From an uncultured Verrucomicrobiota bacterium (GTDB taxonomy: Bacteria > Verrucomicrobiota > Kiritimatiellia > CAJWTS01): 64,000 nucleotides of DNA. The position numbers were made by a program, and so were the translations under genes. Every line of letters starts with the position of its first letter. The stretch's first letter is position 1. Below are positions 15,631-23,522 of this stretch, piece after piece. Under the pieces are notes generated by a model. That model was given only the letters and a program-made list of their open reading frames with translations, made no database searches and had not been told where the DNA came from. Location: contig CAJWTS010000014.1 in NCBI GenBank assembly GCA_913047795.1, positions 1-64,000 of the forward strand, in the 5' to 3' direction.

Positions 15631-17460
15631 ATGGATTTGCAACAGCAGACGCGGGGCGGCATGTCGAGATGGCGCTGGATCTCCGCTGTGGCACTGGCCA
15701 TCGGCCTGGCCGCGCTCATCTGGCTTTTTCTTCCGCCCCAACAAGATCAGCGATTTCCCGTCATCCCTTCCTCGGGCCCCCTCGAAGCCAACGACCTCAC
15801 CCTGAAATCGCTGCATGCAGCGACGGATGGCAAGTCGTTTCCGTATCTCAACCAGGCCATTCAGGCTTTAAACTATCGACTCCGCGACGTTGAAGTAGCT
15901 TGCCATGATCAAGGTTTCGATGGCCGTCCTGTTTTCCAGGGCGCTTGTGGATCCGGGTTTTTGCGCCAGAACGTGATCGGCAACGATCTCGACTACATGA
16001 TGACCATCCACCTTGGGGACGTGGAGATGGTCACGGGTGACGATGCGGCCTCAGCGGATGCGCTTCTCTCACGCATGGAGGCCTACCTGAATGTCTTCCA
16101 CGGCGTCGTTCGTGCTCAGGCAGCTCCGGATCTCGCGCTCTGTGATTGGCGCCACATGCGATATGGCAAATTGCGAAAACGGGATTTCCTGCAGGAGCGA
16201 CTCGTTGAATCGTTGCGTGCGCTTCAGGCCGACACACCCCAGTACCTCGTTTTCACGACGGCGGATGGTCGCCACGTGCCGTCCTACCTTCCGGCAGGTG
16301 AGCTTTGCCTGTGGTCGGATCTGATGGCCAAGTTTCTGTCCAATCGGGTCCAGTATGCTCCGAACATGTTCGCGGGTATTCGGGAATTTGGCGTGGTCTT
16401 TCGATTTTATGTGGACCTTGTCTATCCCAGACAGGAAGGGAAGGCAAGGGTTGTGCACGACGTCCCCATCAATCCGCTGCATTCCTATTCGGGACGCGTG
16501 ATGGCCTTGCACAATGTCTTCATTGGCCTAGCGCCCGCGGGTGAGACGTCTGCGGATTTCCTGCGGACCGAAGTGCAATTGAACCCGGATCGGTGGATCA
16601 ACTATCGTATCTTGGTTGGCGCCGACCTGCTGAATCAGGTGGATCGCCATCTGGACCGCAATCGTCCGCTCAAGTCACTCAAAAGATTACACCAATCGTT
16701 CGACTTCCTGGCTCCGGCCTTCGACAAGTCGTTCGCTACGGATTTGGGCAGGTACCTTATGCAGCACATGAGAAATCCGATTGTACTGCTCTCGGAAGAA
16801 ATCCGTGAACTGTCGCAACAGGCCCATGATGTTGTCGAGAACTCCTTTCTGTGCAGTCTGTTCAGCACATCCGGTGACCTGTCCAAGACGCTACGACAGA
16901 TCTACGGCGATCTCATCCAGCTGGAAGAAGCCTGTCCCGCGGAGTTGCAGCGTCAAGTTTCCGCCATGCGACTTCACGTAGAAAAGGTGGTAGGCGATCG
17001 AGACCTGCCCTACCGAAAAATCGACAGGCTGGCGATCGAAGGGGTTGTCGATGCGTTGGCCGATGAGGCGAAGGCATGGACGACCACGCTGTTGGCTGAC
17101 GCAAAAGAAGACATGATGCGATGGCGAAATGACATTGAGGAGGAATTGAAGGCCTCCGGCGTGCATCCGATTAGGGTGTGGGGACTTTCTTCCGACAGAA
17201 CCTTCGGTGTGCTGGAGGAGGACCTTGAGGGCGTTGTTTCGCTGGATGCGCTCAACCAGTTGGCGGCGGGAACGAACGTACCCCCTTACCACTATGCATT
17301 AATCAAGCCCGCTGATATCCCCAAAGACGACCTAGGAGAAACCTCGTATTTCCCCGCTCATCTCTGGCTCCGCCCCGCCCCGACATTGATACAAGAGCGA
17401 CGCTATCAGGAGGTTCTCGCAAGCATTCGGGAGGATATGCGGGTGTTTGGATTGCGGTGA
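15631..17460 (+). CDS. Membrane-anchored unknown protein, possible nucleotidyltransferase fold
   Basis: A 609-residue protein of no recognised family. A basic start (MDLQQQTRGGMSRWRW) and one hydrophobic segment (residues about 16-36) predict an N-in anchor with the rest outside the cytoplasm. Residues 106-124 read CGS-(10)-DLDYMM, with G107, S108, D119 and D121. This fits the h-G-[GS]-x(7-13)-D-h-[DE]-h signature of the pol-beta nucleotidyltransferase superfamily; a later D in FRFYVDLVYP could be the third carboxylate. The last 250 residues are mostly helical. The TGA overlaps the ATG of the downstream lipoprotein deaminase by one base, so the two are translationally coupled. The nucleotidyltransferase idea is inference from one motif. 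Confidence 0.75.
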   Translation: MDLQQQTRGGMSRWRWISAVALAIGLAALIWLFLPPQQDQRFPVIPSSGPLEANDLTLKSLHAATDGKSFPYLNQAIQALNYRLRDVEVACHDQGFDGRPVFQGACGSGFLRQNVIGNDLDYMMTIHLGDVEMVTGDDAASADALLSRMEAYLNVFHGVVRAQAAPDLALCDWRHMRYGKLRKRDFLQERLVESLRALQADTPQYLVFTTADGRHVPSYLPAGELCLWSDLMAKFLSNRVQYAPNMFAGIREFGVVFRFYVDLVYPRQEGKARVVHDVPINPLHSYSGRVMALHNVFIGLAPAGETSADFLRTEVQLNPDRWINYRILVGADLLNQVDRHLDRNRPLKSLKRLHQSFDFLAPAFDKSFATDLGRYLMQHMRNPIVLLSEEIRELSQQAHDVVENSFLCSLFSTSGDLSKTLRQIYGDLIQLEEACPAELQRQVSAMRLHVEKVVGDRDLPYRKIDRLAIEGVVDALADEAKAWTTTLLADAKEDMMRWRNDIEEELKASGVHPIRVWGLSSDRTFGVLEEDLEGVVSLDALNQLAAGTNVPPYHYALIKPADIPKDDLGETSYFPAHLWLRPAPTLIQERRYQEVLASIREDMRVFGLR

Positions 17461-18188
17461 TGAGATTTCGCGATGGCCTAGGTTTGCTGCTGCTCGTCGG
17501 GTTGTCGGGTTGCGGCGACGCTATCCCCCGCCCTGCGGATTCGGCCGTGCCCTCGAATGCCCAGGCGGAGCGCGACGAGATTTTCACGTTGCTCGCCTAT
17601 TCCGTTGTGCTGAAAGATTGGCAGGGAGATGTGCCCGACAAAAGAGGTCACAACATAGGTGCCGTACTTGTCGATGCATCCGGCACGAACGCGGTGGCCT
17701 GGGGACGGAATTGCAACAACATCCTCCGCAACGGTACGCAGCACGCTGAGTCGCGCGCGATGATCGACTACCTCGACGAGAGTCGGCTCTATGGTCTCGC
17801 GGGACACACGCTGTACACGACGTTGGAGCCCTGCGCGCAATGCGCCGGCATGATGCTGATGCAGCGGGTCGAGCGAGCTGTCTACGGCCAGACGGACCCC
17901 GACTACGGAGGCGTACTGGATCGGCTCGATCCGTATCCGCATGTGGTGCGGTCAGATCGCGCATCGACTCCCTATGCCCAACGCTTGGACGACGCGTTCA
18001 CGAACCAAACTGGCGAAGTTGTTTCGTTTCTGCGCGGGGAAGCCGCGAGACGGATTTACGAGGATGCGCGTAGCGCCTTCGGTAGCTACGACGTGCAATT
18101 CCCCGAGAATGAAGGTGCCCTATCGGCCGCGCAGCGGTTCCTCGAGGCTGTGCCCGACTATTTCGTGCCGATCGATCCGGATATATGA
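17460..18188 (+). CDS. Lipoprotein with cytidine/nucleobase deaminase domain
   Basis: A 242-residue protein. The N-terminus MRFRDGLGLLLLVGLSGC has a lipobox LSGC with Cys18, predicting a lipid-anchored exported protein. The mature part carries the zinc-dependent deaminase signature: H95-A-E97, then EPC125-x-x-C128-AGMMLM and VYGQTDPDYGGV, closest in style to guanine/tRNA-adenosine-type deaminases. Such enzymes convert amino groups of nucleobases to keto groups and are nearly always cytoplasmic, so a lipoprotein form is unusual. Its start codon overlaps the stop of the preceding 609-residue gene, and its end overlaps the convergent membrane gene by 31 bases. The real substrate is unknown. Confidence 0.8.
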   Translation: MRFRDGLGLLLLVGLSGCGDAIPRPADSAVPSNAQAERDEIFTLLAYSVVLKDWQGDVPDKRGHNIGAVLVDASGTNAVAWGRNCNNILRNGTQHAESRAMIDYLDESRLYGLAGHTLYTTLEPCAQCAGMMLMQRVERAVYGQTDPDYGGVLDRLDPYPHVVRSDRASTPYAQRLDDAFTNQTGEVVSFLRGEAARRIYEDARSAFGSYDVQFPENEGALSAAQRFLEAVPDYFVPIDPDI

Positions 18189-20350
18189 GGGTGCCGACTG
18201 GAAGCCCGCCCTGCGTTCCAATCCCACCACGTCAGAGCGAGGTAGACGACGGCCGGAACGATGGCCAATGTCCTGAACCCCACTTGCATCCCCACGACGA
18301 CGAAGAATAGTGAACCCACCACTGCCGAGGTGGCATTGCTTGCCCAGCACCAGGCCAGTTGCGATGCGTCCAATCGTGCCACCCGTGAAAAGAACACGGG
18401 GAAATACGTGCCCATGATGAAAAAGCAGGGAATTACCAGCAATGCGGTCAGGCCAATTCGGGCCGGAAGGGGTAACGCATAGCTTAAAAGTGTTGTTGAA
18501 GGCACAGCGGCCAATGCCAAAATCATAACGGGCAGCAAGAGCCTGACGCCCAAGAGCCTTGCACCGGAAAACAGCTTCGGAAACTTCGAAGTGGAAATCG
18601 AGCCCAGCCCTGTGCCCAGCAGAGAACACGGAATGACGACAAACGTATTCGTCATCGGGTGCTCCAGGAAGAATTCCAATTTCTGCAGTGCGAGCGTTTG
18701 TTGCAGCGTGTAGGCGAAGCCGATGCCGGTGAACGCAAGGAGGTGAGCCATTGCCGGGACATAGGAGATACCGCATGCCGGTTTTCTCCTGGATCCGCCC
18801 CACAGGCAAAGAGCCGCGCAGAAAAGGCTCATCCCGATCAGCAGGGGTTTGAGCATTTGGTGGCTCCAGACAAAAAAACGACGGTTGGCCTCTGGAATTT
18901 CCGTGTCGTTATGCAAAAAGGGATTGTCATCCGTGACCGCGATTAGTCGCGCGCCTTGTTCGACTTCTGTCTTTGCATCAAGGGCGCGGACCTTGGGGAC
19001 GCGCGCGAGGACGTTATCTATTTCTGACGGCTGCAACGGGGCGCCTTTGCGGGCAAGGATTGTGAAGGGGGCGATACCGCTTTCTTTCTTAAAGACGAAA
19101 ACCCCCATCTGGCCCCAGTCCGCCTCCGGCGCGCATGCGCGAAGGGCGCTGTAAAAAGTAAAGGCTATTTTTGCTCGCAGGAGGGAACCCCCGATGTAGT
19201 ACACCGCCAGGATGCCTTCGTCATCCAGCAACTCCAGGTAGCTGCAAAGCGCGTCCCGGGTCATCAGGTACGTGTGAGTAAAGACGTGCCCGGATGATCC
19301 ATACAATGTCGCGAGCGGCACATACACGAGGTCGTATTTCGTACCCTTCTTGATGAGTCCTGCCACGGCCGCGCGGCCTTCCCCAACGATCAGGTCGGTT
19401 CGCGGATCGGCATACGGATTGATGACTGGATCCAGATGGTCAGCCATGTAGTCCACGATCAGGTCATTGATCTCGATCGCGGTGACGTGCTTGACGCCGG
19501 CATTCAACGCCTGGCCCACGTTCTTACCGCCCCCACTTCCAAGGATCAATGCGTCGCCGGCGCCGACGTAAAACGGGACCGCACTGAGGTGCCTGGTGTA
19601 CCTTGCCTGCATGGGCTTATAGCCCTCCGTAATGATGGATGTGCCCGCATTTACGCCGCCGGTCTTTATGCGGGTACTGCCATAGCCCTCAACCACATCG
19701 ATGCGCGTGAAGGAATTGCTGCTCGAATATACACTGTCCGGATGGCTTACGCGCTCCAAGGCTGGAAAGGCGAACAGCCCTGCGATGGGCAAGACGACGC
19801 TCGCGATACGTGCCGCACGGGAGTGCCTGAAGCCGCTCGGTGTTGCTACAAGGCTGAGCAAAAAAACGACACCGCAATAGGCGGCTATGTCACCGCCTAG
19901 ATGGCACAGCGCGAAACTCAGCACAGCTCCCACGGCGGCGCCCAGCAGGCTGGCGCCGTAGACGAGGGACGCTCGTTCCGCGTGATGCTCCATGACGATG
20001 AAGATCGGCACGGCGGAGCAGGCCATGACCAGAAACGCCAGCAGGCTTTCCAATCCCATGCGTATGAATACGGAATGTATGTTCTGCAGGGAATGGGGTG
20101 AGGAGAAAAACACAACGCCTGCCACGAAAGCCAGGCAGGGCAAGAGAAGCAGGGACAGCGCATAGGCGGATCGATGCTTGGTTCGCTGCCTTTCGACGAC
20201 GAACCCCGCGGCGCCGATGCCCAGGATGGCGATGCCGATGGCGAGAATGGAAAACGTGCTGAAATCGTACCGGGCCAGCTTGATGAACTGTAGCTCCAAA
20301 CCCAGCTGGACCGCGGAAATAAGAGCGACGGTGTAGAGGCTTCTTCGCAT
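18158..20350 (-). CDS. Membrane protein fused to spermidine-synthase-like domain
   Basis: A 730-residue protein from the ATG at 20350; a TTG at 20434 would add 28 polar residues. About six membrane segments (residues 1-190) are followed by a soluble Rossmann-type methyltransferase/aminopropyltransferase domain with LILGSGGGKNVGQAL, HVTAIEIND and DLVYVPLATLYG. Six or more further membrane segments form the C-terminus. This matches the widespread membrane-embedded spermidine-synthase-like family, which usually lacks proven polyamine activity. The catalytic Asp of true spermidine synthase (D-x-x-D) is not clear here. It converges on the deaminase gene with a 31-base overlap. Confidence 0.75.
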   Translation of the reverse strand: MRRSLYTVALISAVQLGLELQFIKLARYDFSTFSILAIGIAILGIGAAGFVVERQRTKHRSAYALSLLLLPCLAFVAGVVFFSSPHSLQNIHSVFIRMGLESLLAFLVMACSAVPIFIVMEHHAERASLVYGASLLGAAVGAVLSFALCHLGGDIAAYCGVVFLLSLVATPSGFRHSRAARIASVVLPIAGLFAFPALERVSHPDSVYSSSNSFTRIDVVEGYGSTRIKTGGVNAGTSIITEGYKPMQARYTRHLSAVPFYVGAGDALILGSGGGKNVGQALNAGVKHVTAIEINDLIVDYMADHLDPVINPYADPRTDLIVGEGRAAVAGLIKKGTKYDLVYVPLATLYGSSGHVFTHTYLMTRDALCSYLELLDDEGILAVYYIGGSLLRAKIAFTFYSALRACAPEADWGQMGVFVFKKESGIAPFTILARKGAPLQPSEIDNVLARVPKVRALDAKTEVEQGARLIAVTDDNPFLHNDTEIPEANRRFFVWSHQMLKPLLIGMSLFCAALCLWGGSRRKPACGISYVPAMAHLLAFTGIGFAYTLQQTLALQKLEFFLEHPMTNTFVVIPCSLLGTGLGSISTSKFPKLFSGARLLGVRLLLPVMILALAAVPSTTLLSYALPLPARIGLTALLVIPCFFIMGTYFPVFFSRVARLDASQLAWCWASNATSAVVGSLFFVVVGMQVGFRTLAIVPAVVYLALTWWDWNAGRASSRHPHISGSIGTK

Positions 20351-20471
20351 CAGCACCGTGTTGTCCCTGATTCGGTGATCGAAGTCAACGGCGCCGTCGG
20401 AAGGCCTTGTTCCCTTGCTGCTGATTTCCGACAAACCGACTTCAAGAATGCGGCACTATTATGGGGGTTTT

Positions 20472-20784
20472 GTGAAAACCTTGAACCGTATTTTCGGTAC
20501 TGCTTTCATTGACAGGTGTCCTACTGGCGCAAGACACGGACATCGATCCATCCGACCCGAATAACATCTACACGTTTCTCGACAGCAACAACGAGTCGCA
20601 AGGATTCAGAAACGAGTGTGCATGACCTGCGCTTTATGCCCACGATAGGCGGCACACCCAAGAACCTGAGCCAGACTGAGGTTCCCATTCTTTCCATCGA
20701 TCTTAACAACGTCGACAACGAAGCCGGGATCGGCGATATCCGTGTCCGCAATCCAGCTGCCGGTCGTGCCGAACAGGGCGTGCG
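20472..20784 (+). pseudogene. Degraded secreted/outer-membrane-like protein remnant
   Basis: GTG AAA ACC at 20472 looks like a start, but its frame shifts almost at once. A neighbouring frame reads a signal-peptide-like VFSVLLSLTGVLLAQDTD, then DIDPSDPNNIYTFL and a stop near 20623. Another frame continues with HDLRFMPTIGGTPKNL and NEAGIGDIRVRN, which resembles the strand layout of outer-membrane channel-like proteins. The pieces in three frames suggest an eroded gene. The rest of the 20435-20861 gap holds nothing else I can support. Confidence 0.35.
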
Positions 20785-20861
20785 CACTTTACAATCCCCA
20801 ACACTTTCCCCATTATGCGCCGTCTAAGTCAGCAACCCGACCAGATCCCCCAGGAGACACG

Positions 20862-22739
20862 ATGACACGTCAACACCCGCTTCACCCCCCACGGCGTTCC
20901 GCTCTGGCCGTCGCCGCCCTGCTTCTCGGCACAACGCTCGTGATCGCCGACACCACGGTGTTCGAACACGACGTCGCCACCGACGCCAAACCGTGGACAC
21001 ATATGAACTTTCGCAACGACCCGGCGGCGTTCCAGTTCGTCATCGTCGCCGATAATACCGGCGGCGCGCGCCCCGGCGTCTTCGCCTCCGCGGTCAAGAA
21101 ACTGAATCTCCTACAGCCGGAATTCGTGCTGACGGTCGGCGACATGATCGAAGGCTACACGGAGGATGAAGTCGTACTCGAAGAGGAGTGGCGCGTGTTC
21201 AACGCATACCTTGAGGGTTTCGACATGCCGTTCTTCTACGTGCCAGGCAATCACGACATCTCAACCCCGACCATGGCGCGCATGTGGGAGGCGAAATACG
21301 GCCGGCGCTACTACTCCTTTGTTTACAAGGACGTGCTGTTCATCTGCCTCGACTCGCAGGACGGACAAAACCAGTCGGCCGGCCTGGGCGAGGAGCAGAT
21401 CGCGTGGGCGAAATCGGCGATTGCGGCGCGGCCCGACGTGCGGTGGACCTTCGTGATGGTTCACCAGCCACTGTGGGTCTACGAAGAAGGCCATTTTGTG
21501 ACCGACCGCAAGTTCATCGGCGCCCCGCAGAAGACCGGTTTCAAACATGTTGAGGAGGCCCTCGCGGGCCGCGACTACACGGTCTTTGCCGGCCACTTCC
21601 ACAGCTTCATCAAGTTCATCCGGCACCAGCAGAACTACTACATCCTGGCCTCGACCGGTGGCAGCAGCATGATGCGCGGCATCGGCGCCGGGGAGTTCGA
21701 TCACGGGGTATGGGTGACGATGACGACCAACGGGCCGATGCTGGCAAACCTGTTGCTCGAGGGCATACAGGCGGAGGACATCTACACGGAGAAGAAGGTC
21801 CGTTATGCCAGCGCCCTGAAGTTCAGCAACGTCGTTGGGTTCAAGCCGCACGACGGGATCAGCTTCGAGATGGCGGTGACCAACGTGTTCAATCACCCGA
21901 TGGAAGTGGTCATGGAGTGGAACGTGGCGAACTCATGGACGATCACGCCGGCACGGGTGAGTGCCATCCTCGACCCCGGCCAACACGCGCTTTATGCGTT
22001 TGCGGCGCGCTACACGGCTAACGACACCTACGCGCGCTGGCCAACCTGTGTCGCGGCCTTCACGGCCGGACACGAGTTCATGCGTGACGTACACCTGCGC
22101 GTACCCGGCGACCTCGATGCATACCTGCAGTCCGTGCGCCCGACCACGACCGCCCCGAAACTGGCCACGGCGCCGGCCATCGACGGGCAACTCGACGACA
22201 AGGCCTGGGCCAACGCGGTCCACATCGACTCGTTCCAGGACTGGTGGCTGGAGCGTGACCCCGAGGTGAAGACCGAGGCATGGCTCGGCTACGACGACAA
22301 GAACCTCTACTGTGCCTTCCGCTGCCACGAACCCTCGATGAGCGGCGTGGCCATGAACGAAACCAATCGCGACGGCAATGTCTTTCTCGACGAGGTGGTC
22401 GAGATCTTCGTCGACCCTGACGTGAACGACAACAAGTACTATCAGGTCGCGGTGAATCCGGCCGGCACGCTCTACGACGGCCTCGTCTTCGACAAGGACG
22501 GGTTCACGGCCGACATCCGCGTCAGGACAGCGCGCGACGCGGACGGCTGGAGCGTGGAGATGGCCATCCCGCTGGCAGCCATGCATATCGCGCCGGAGGA
22601 TGTCGGCAGTATGGGGCTGCTGCTGGCACGCGACCGCAAAGTCGGCCGACGCACCTTCATGCAGTATCCGCCGCTGAACGGCTGGAACCACCGCAAGGAG
22701 AACCACGGTCGCCTGACACTGGGTGCCCGCGCTCGGTGA
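20862..22739 (+). CDS. Secreted metallophosphoesterase with C-terminal CBM9-like domain
   Basis: A 625-residue exported protein. The ATG at 20862 follows CAGGAGACACG and begins a signal peptide ending near LVIADT. Residues about 45-300 form a calcineurin-like phosphoesterase: GDMIEGYTEDE, the GNHD signature (VPGNHDIST), HQPLW and the metal-binding GHFHSF. A linker region with beta-sandwich character follows. Residues about 430-625 resemble a CBM9/DOMON-type carbohydrate-binding domain (PAIDGQLDDKAW, WLGYDDKNLYCAFRC, VEIFVDPD). The combination suggests release of phosphate from a carbohydrate-associated substrate outside the cell. It stands alone, and a tRNA-Val fragment follows it. Confidence 0.85.
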   Translation: MTRQHPLHPPRRSALAVAALLLGTTLVIADTTVFEHDVATDAKPWTHMNFRNDPAAFQFVIVADNTGGARPGVFASAVKKLNLLQPEFVLTVGDMIEGYTEDEVVLEEEWRVFNAYLEGFDMPFFYVPGNHDISTPTMARMWEAKYGRRYYSFVYKDVLFICLDSQDGQNQSAGLGEEQIAWAKSAIAARPDVRWTFVMVHQPLWVYEEGHFVTDRKFIGAPQKTGFKHVEEALAGRDYTVFAGHFHSFIKFIRHQQNYYILASTGGSSMMRGIGAGEFDHGVWVTMTTNGPMLANLLLEGIQAEDIYTEKKVRYASALKFSNVVGFKPHDGISFEMAVTNVFNHPMEVVMEWNVANSWTITPARVSAILDPGQHALYAFAARYTANDTYARWPTCVAAFTAGHEFMRDVHLRVPGDLDAYLQSVRPTTTAPKLATAPAIDGQLDDKAWANAVHIDSFQDWWLERDPEVKTEAWLGYDDKNLYCAFRCHEPSMSGVAMNETNRDGNVFLDEVVEIFVDPDVNDNKYYQVAVNPAGTLYDGLVFDKDGFTADIRVRTARDADGWSVEMAIPLAAMHIAPEDVGSMGLLLARDRKVGRRTFMQYPPLNGWNHRKENHGRLTLGARAR

Positions 22740-22778
22740 TGGAGGCAGATCGACCGGCACGCCCTCGCGCGGATCGAA

Positions 22779-22819
22779 TGGGCGACACAGGACTTGAATC
22801 TGTGACTTCTACCGCGTGA
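22779..22819 (-). repeat. Partial direct repeat of tRNA-Val
   Basis: Forty-one bases match 26898-26938 of the intact tRNA-Val with four mismatches, all transitions. The copy holds the discriminator base, acceptor 3' strand, T arm, variable region and part of the anticodon arm, but no CCA and no 5' half. It has the same orientation as the intact gene and lies beyond its 3' end, with the ABC-transporter genes between the two. This is a second case of the arrangement seen at tRNA-Pro. Confidence 0.85.
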
Positions 22820-22841
22820 CGATTGAACCTCGAAGTGCGAC

Positions 22842-23513
22842 ATGTCCACTTTTTCCAGTGCATATCATATCGGTTGGCCGAATAAGAAATATCGTCCGGC
22901 CTTAGGGCACCTAATAACTGTCTGTGTGGCTGCGTGGATGCTGACCTTGCAGATCAGCGCGTATGCCTGCAAGGTGCCTGTCTTTCGCTATGCCCTTGAA
23001 CGCTGGCCGGCTGCCCCTTACCAGGCGGTAATTCTCGCTGACGCGCCGTTGACTACATCCGAGCAGGGCGCTCTTCGGCTGCTGCAAGGGGCGGGCGATA
23101 GAACCAATGGCGTGCTTAACCTTACGGTCCGGCAGTACACGAAGGCGGAGCTTGCGAGGAGCGGCCTGGCAGAGCGACTGCCGCAACTCGACATACCCGG
23201 CCCACGCCTGCACCTGTTCTTCCCCGCTGCTACCGAGATGACGACAGCAATCTGGTCGGGGCCGCTGACAAAGAAGTCGGCCATGGCCATTATCGACTCA
23301 CGAATAAGGCAGGAGCTCGTCCGAAAACTTCTGGCCGGCAACAGTGGCGTTTTCATTCTGCTCGAATCCGGCAACGAGGCCAGGGACGCCCATGCCGAGA
23401 AGGCGCTAACGGGACACCTCGCCCACCTTGCCGCAAGCCTGAAGCTTCCCCACAGCGTAGTGGCCGATAAGGCGGATCATAAGTATGTCTACCGTGATGG
23501 CCTTTTCTCGTAG
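22842..23513 (+). CDS. Exported unknown protein with CKVPVFRYALERW motif
   Basis: A 223-residue protein with one hydrophobic segment (residues about 23-41) that looks like a signal peptide ending before ACKVPVFRYALERW. The mature part alternates strands and helices: YQAVILADAP, a middle of about 100 residues and SGVFILLESGNE. The latter suggests a thioredoxin-like or Rossmann-like alpha/beta fold, but no catalytic pair is visible. It opens the transporter operon, 9 bases before the binding-protein gene, so it probably assists uptake or use of the same anion. I recall similar leader sequences in PVC bacteria but cannot name a family. An alternative start lies at Met33. Confidence 0.65.
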   Translation: MSTFSSAYHIGWPNKKYRPALGHLITVCVAAWMLTLQISAYACKVPVFRYALERWPAAPYQAVILADAPLTTSEQGALRLLQGAGDRTNGVLNLTVRQYTKAELARSGLAERLPQLDIPGPRLHLFFPAATEMTTAIWSGPLTKKSAMAIIDSRIRQELVRKLLAGNSGVFILLESGNEARDAHAEKALTGHLAHLAASLKLPHSVVADKADHKYVYRDGLFS

Positions 23514-23522
23514 GAAGACTCC

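Noticed and set aside
15576..15719. Longer N-terminal extension of the MFS protein at 14292-15575
   Set aside because: It would overlap the divergent 609-residue gene, and the extra residues are Cys/His/Pro-rich with no membrane character.
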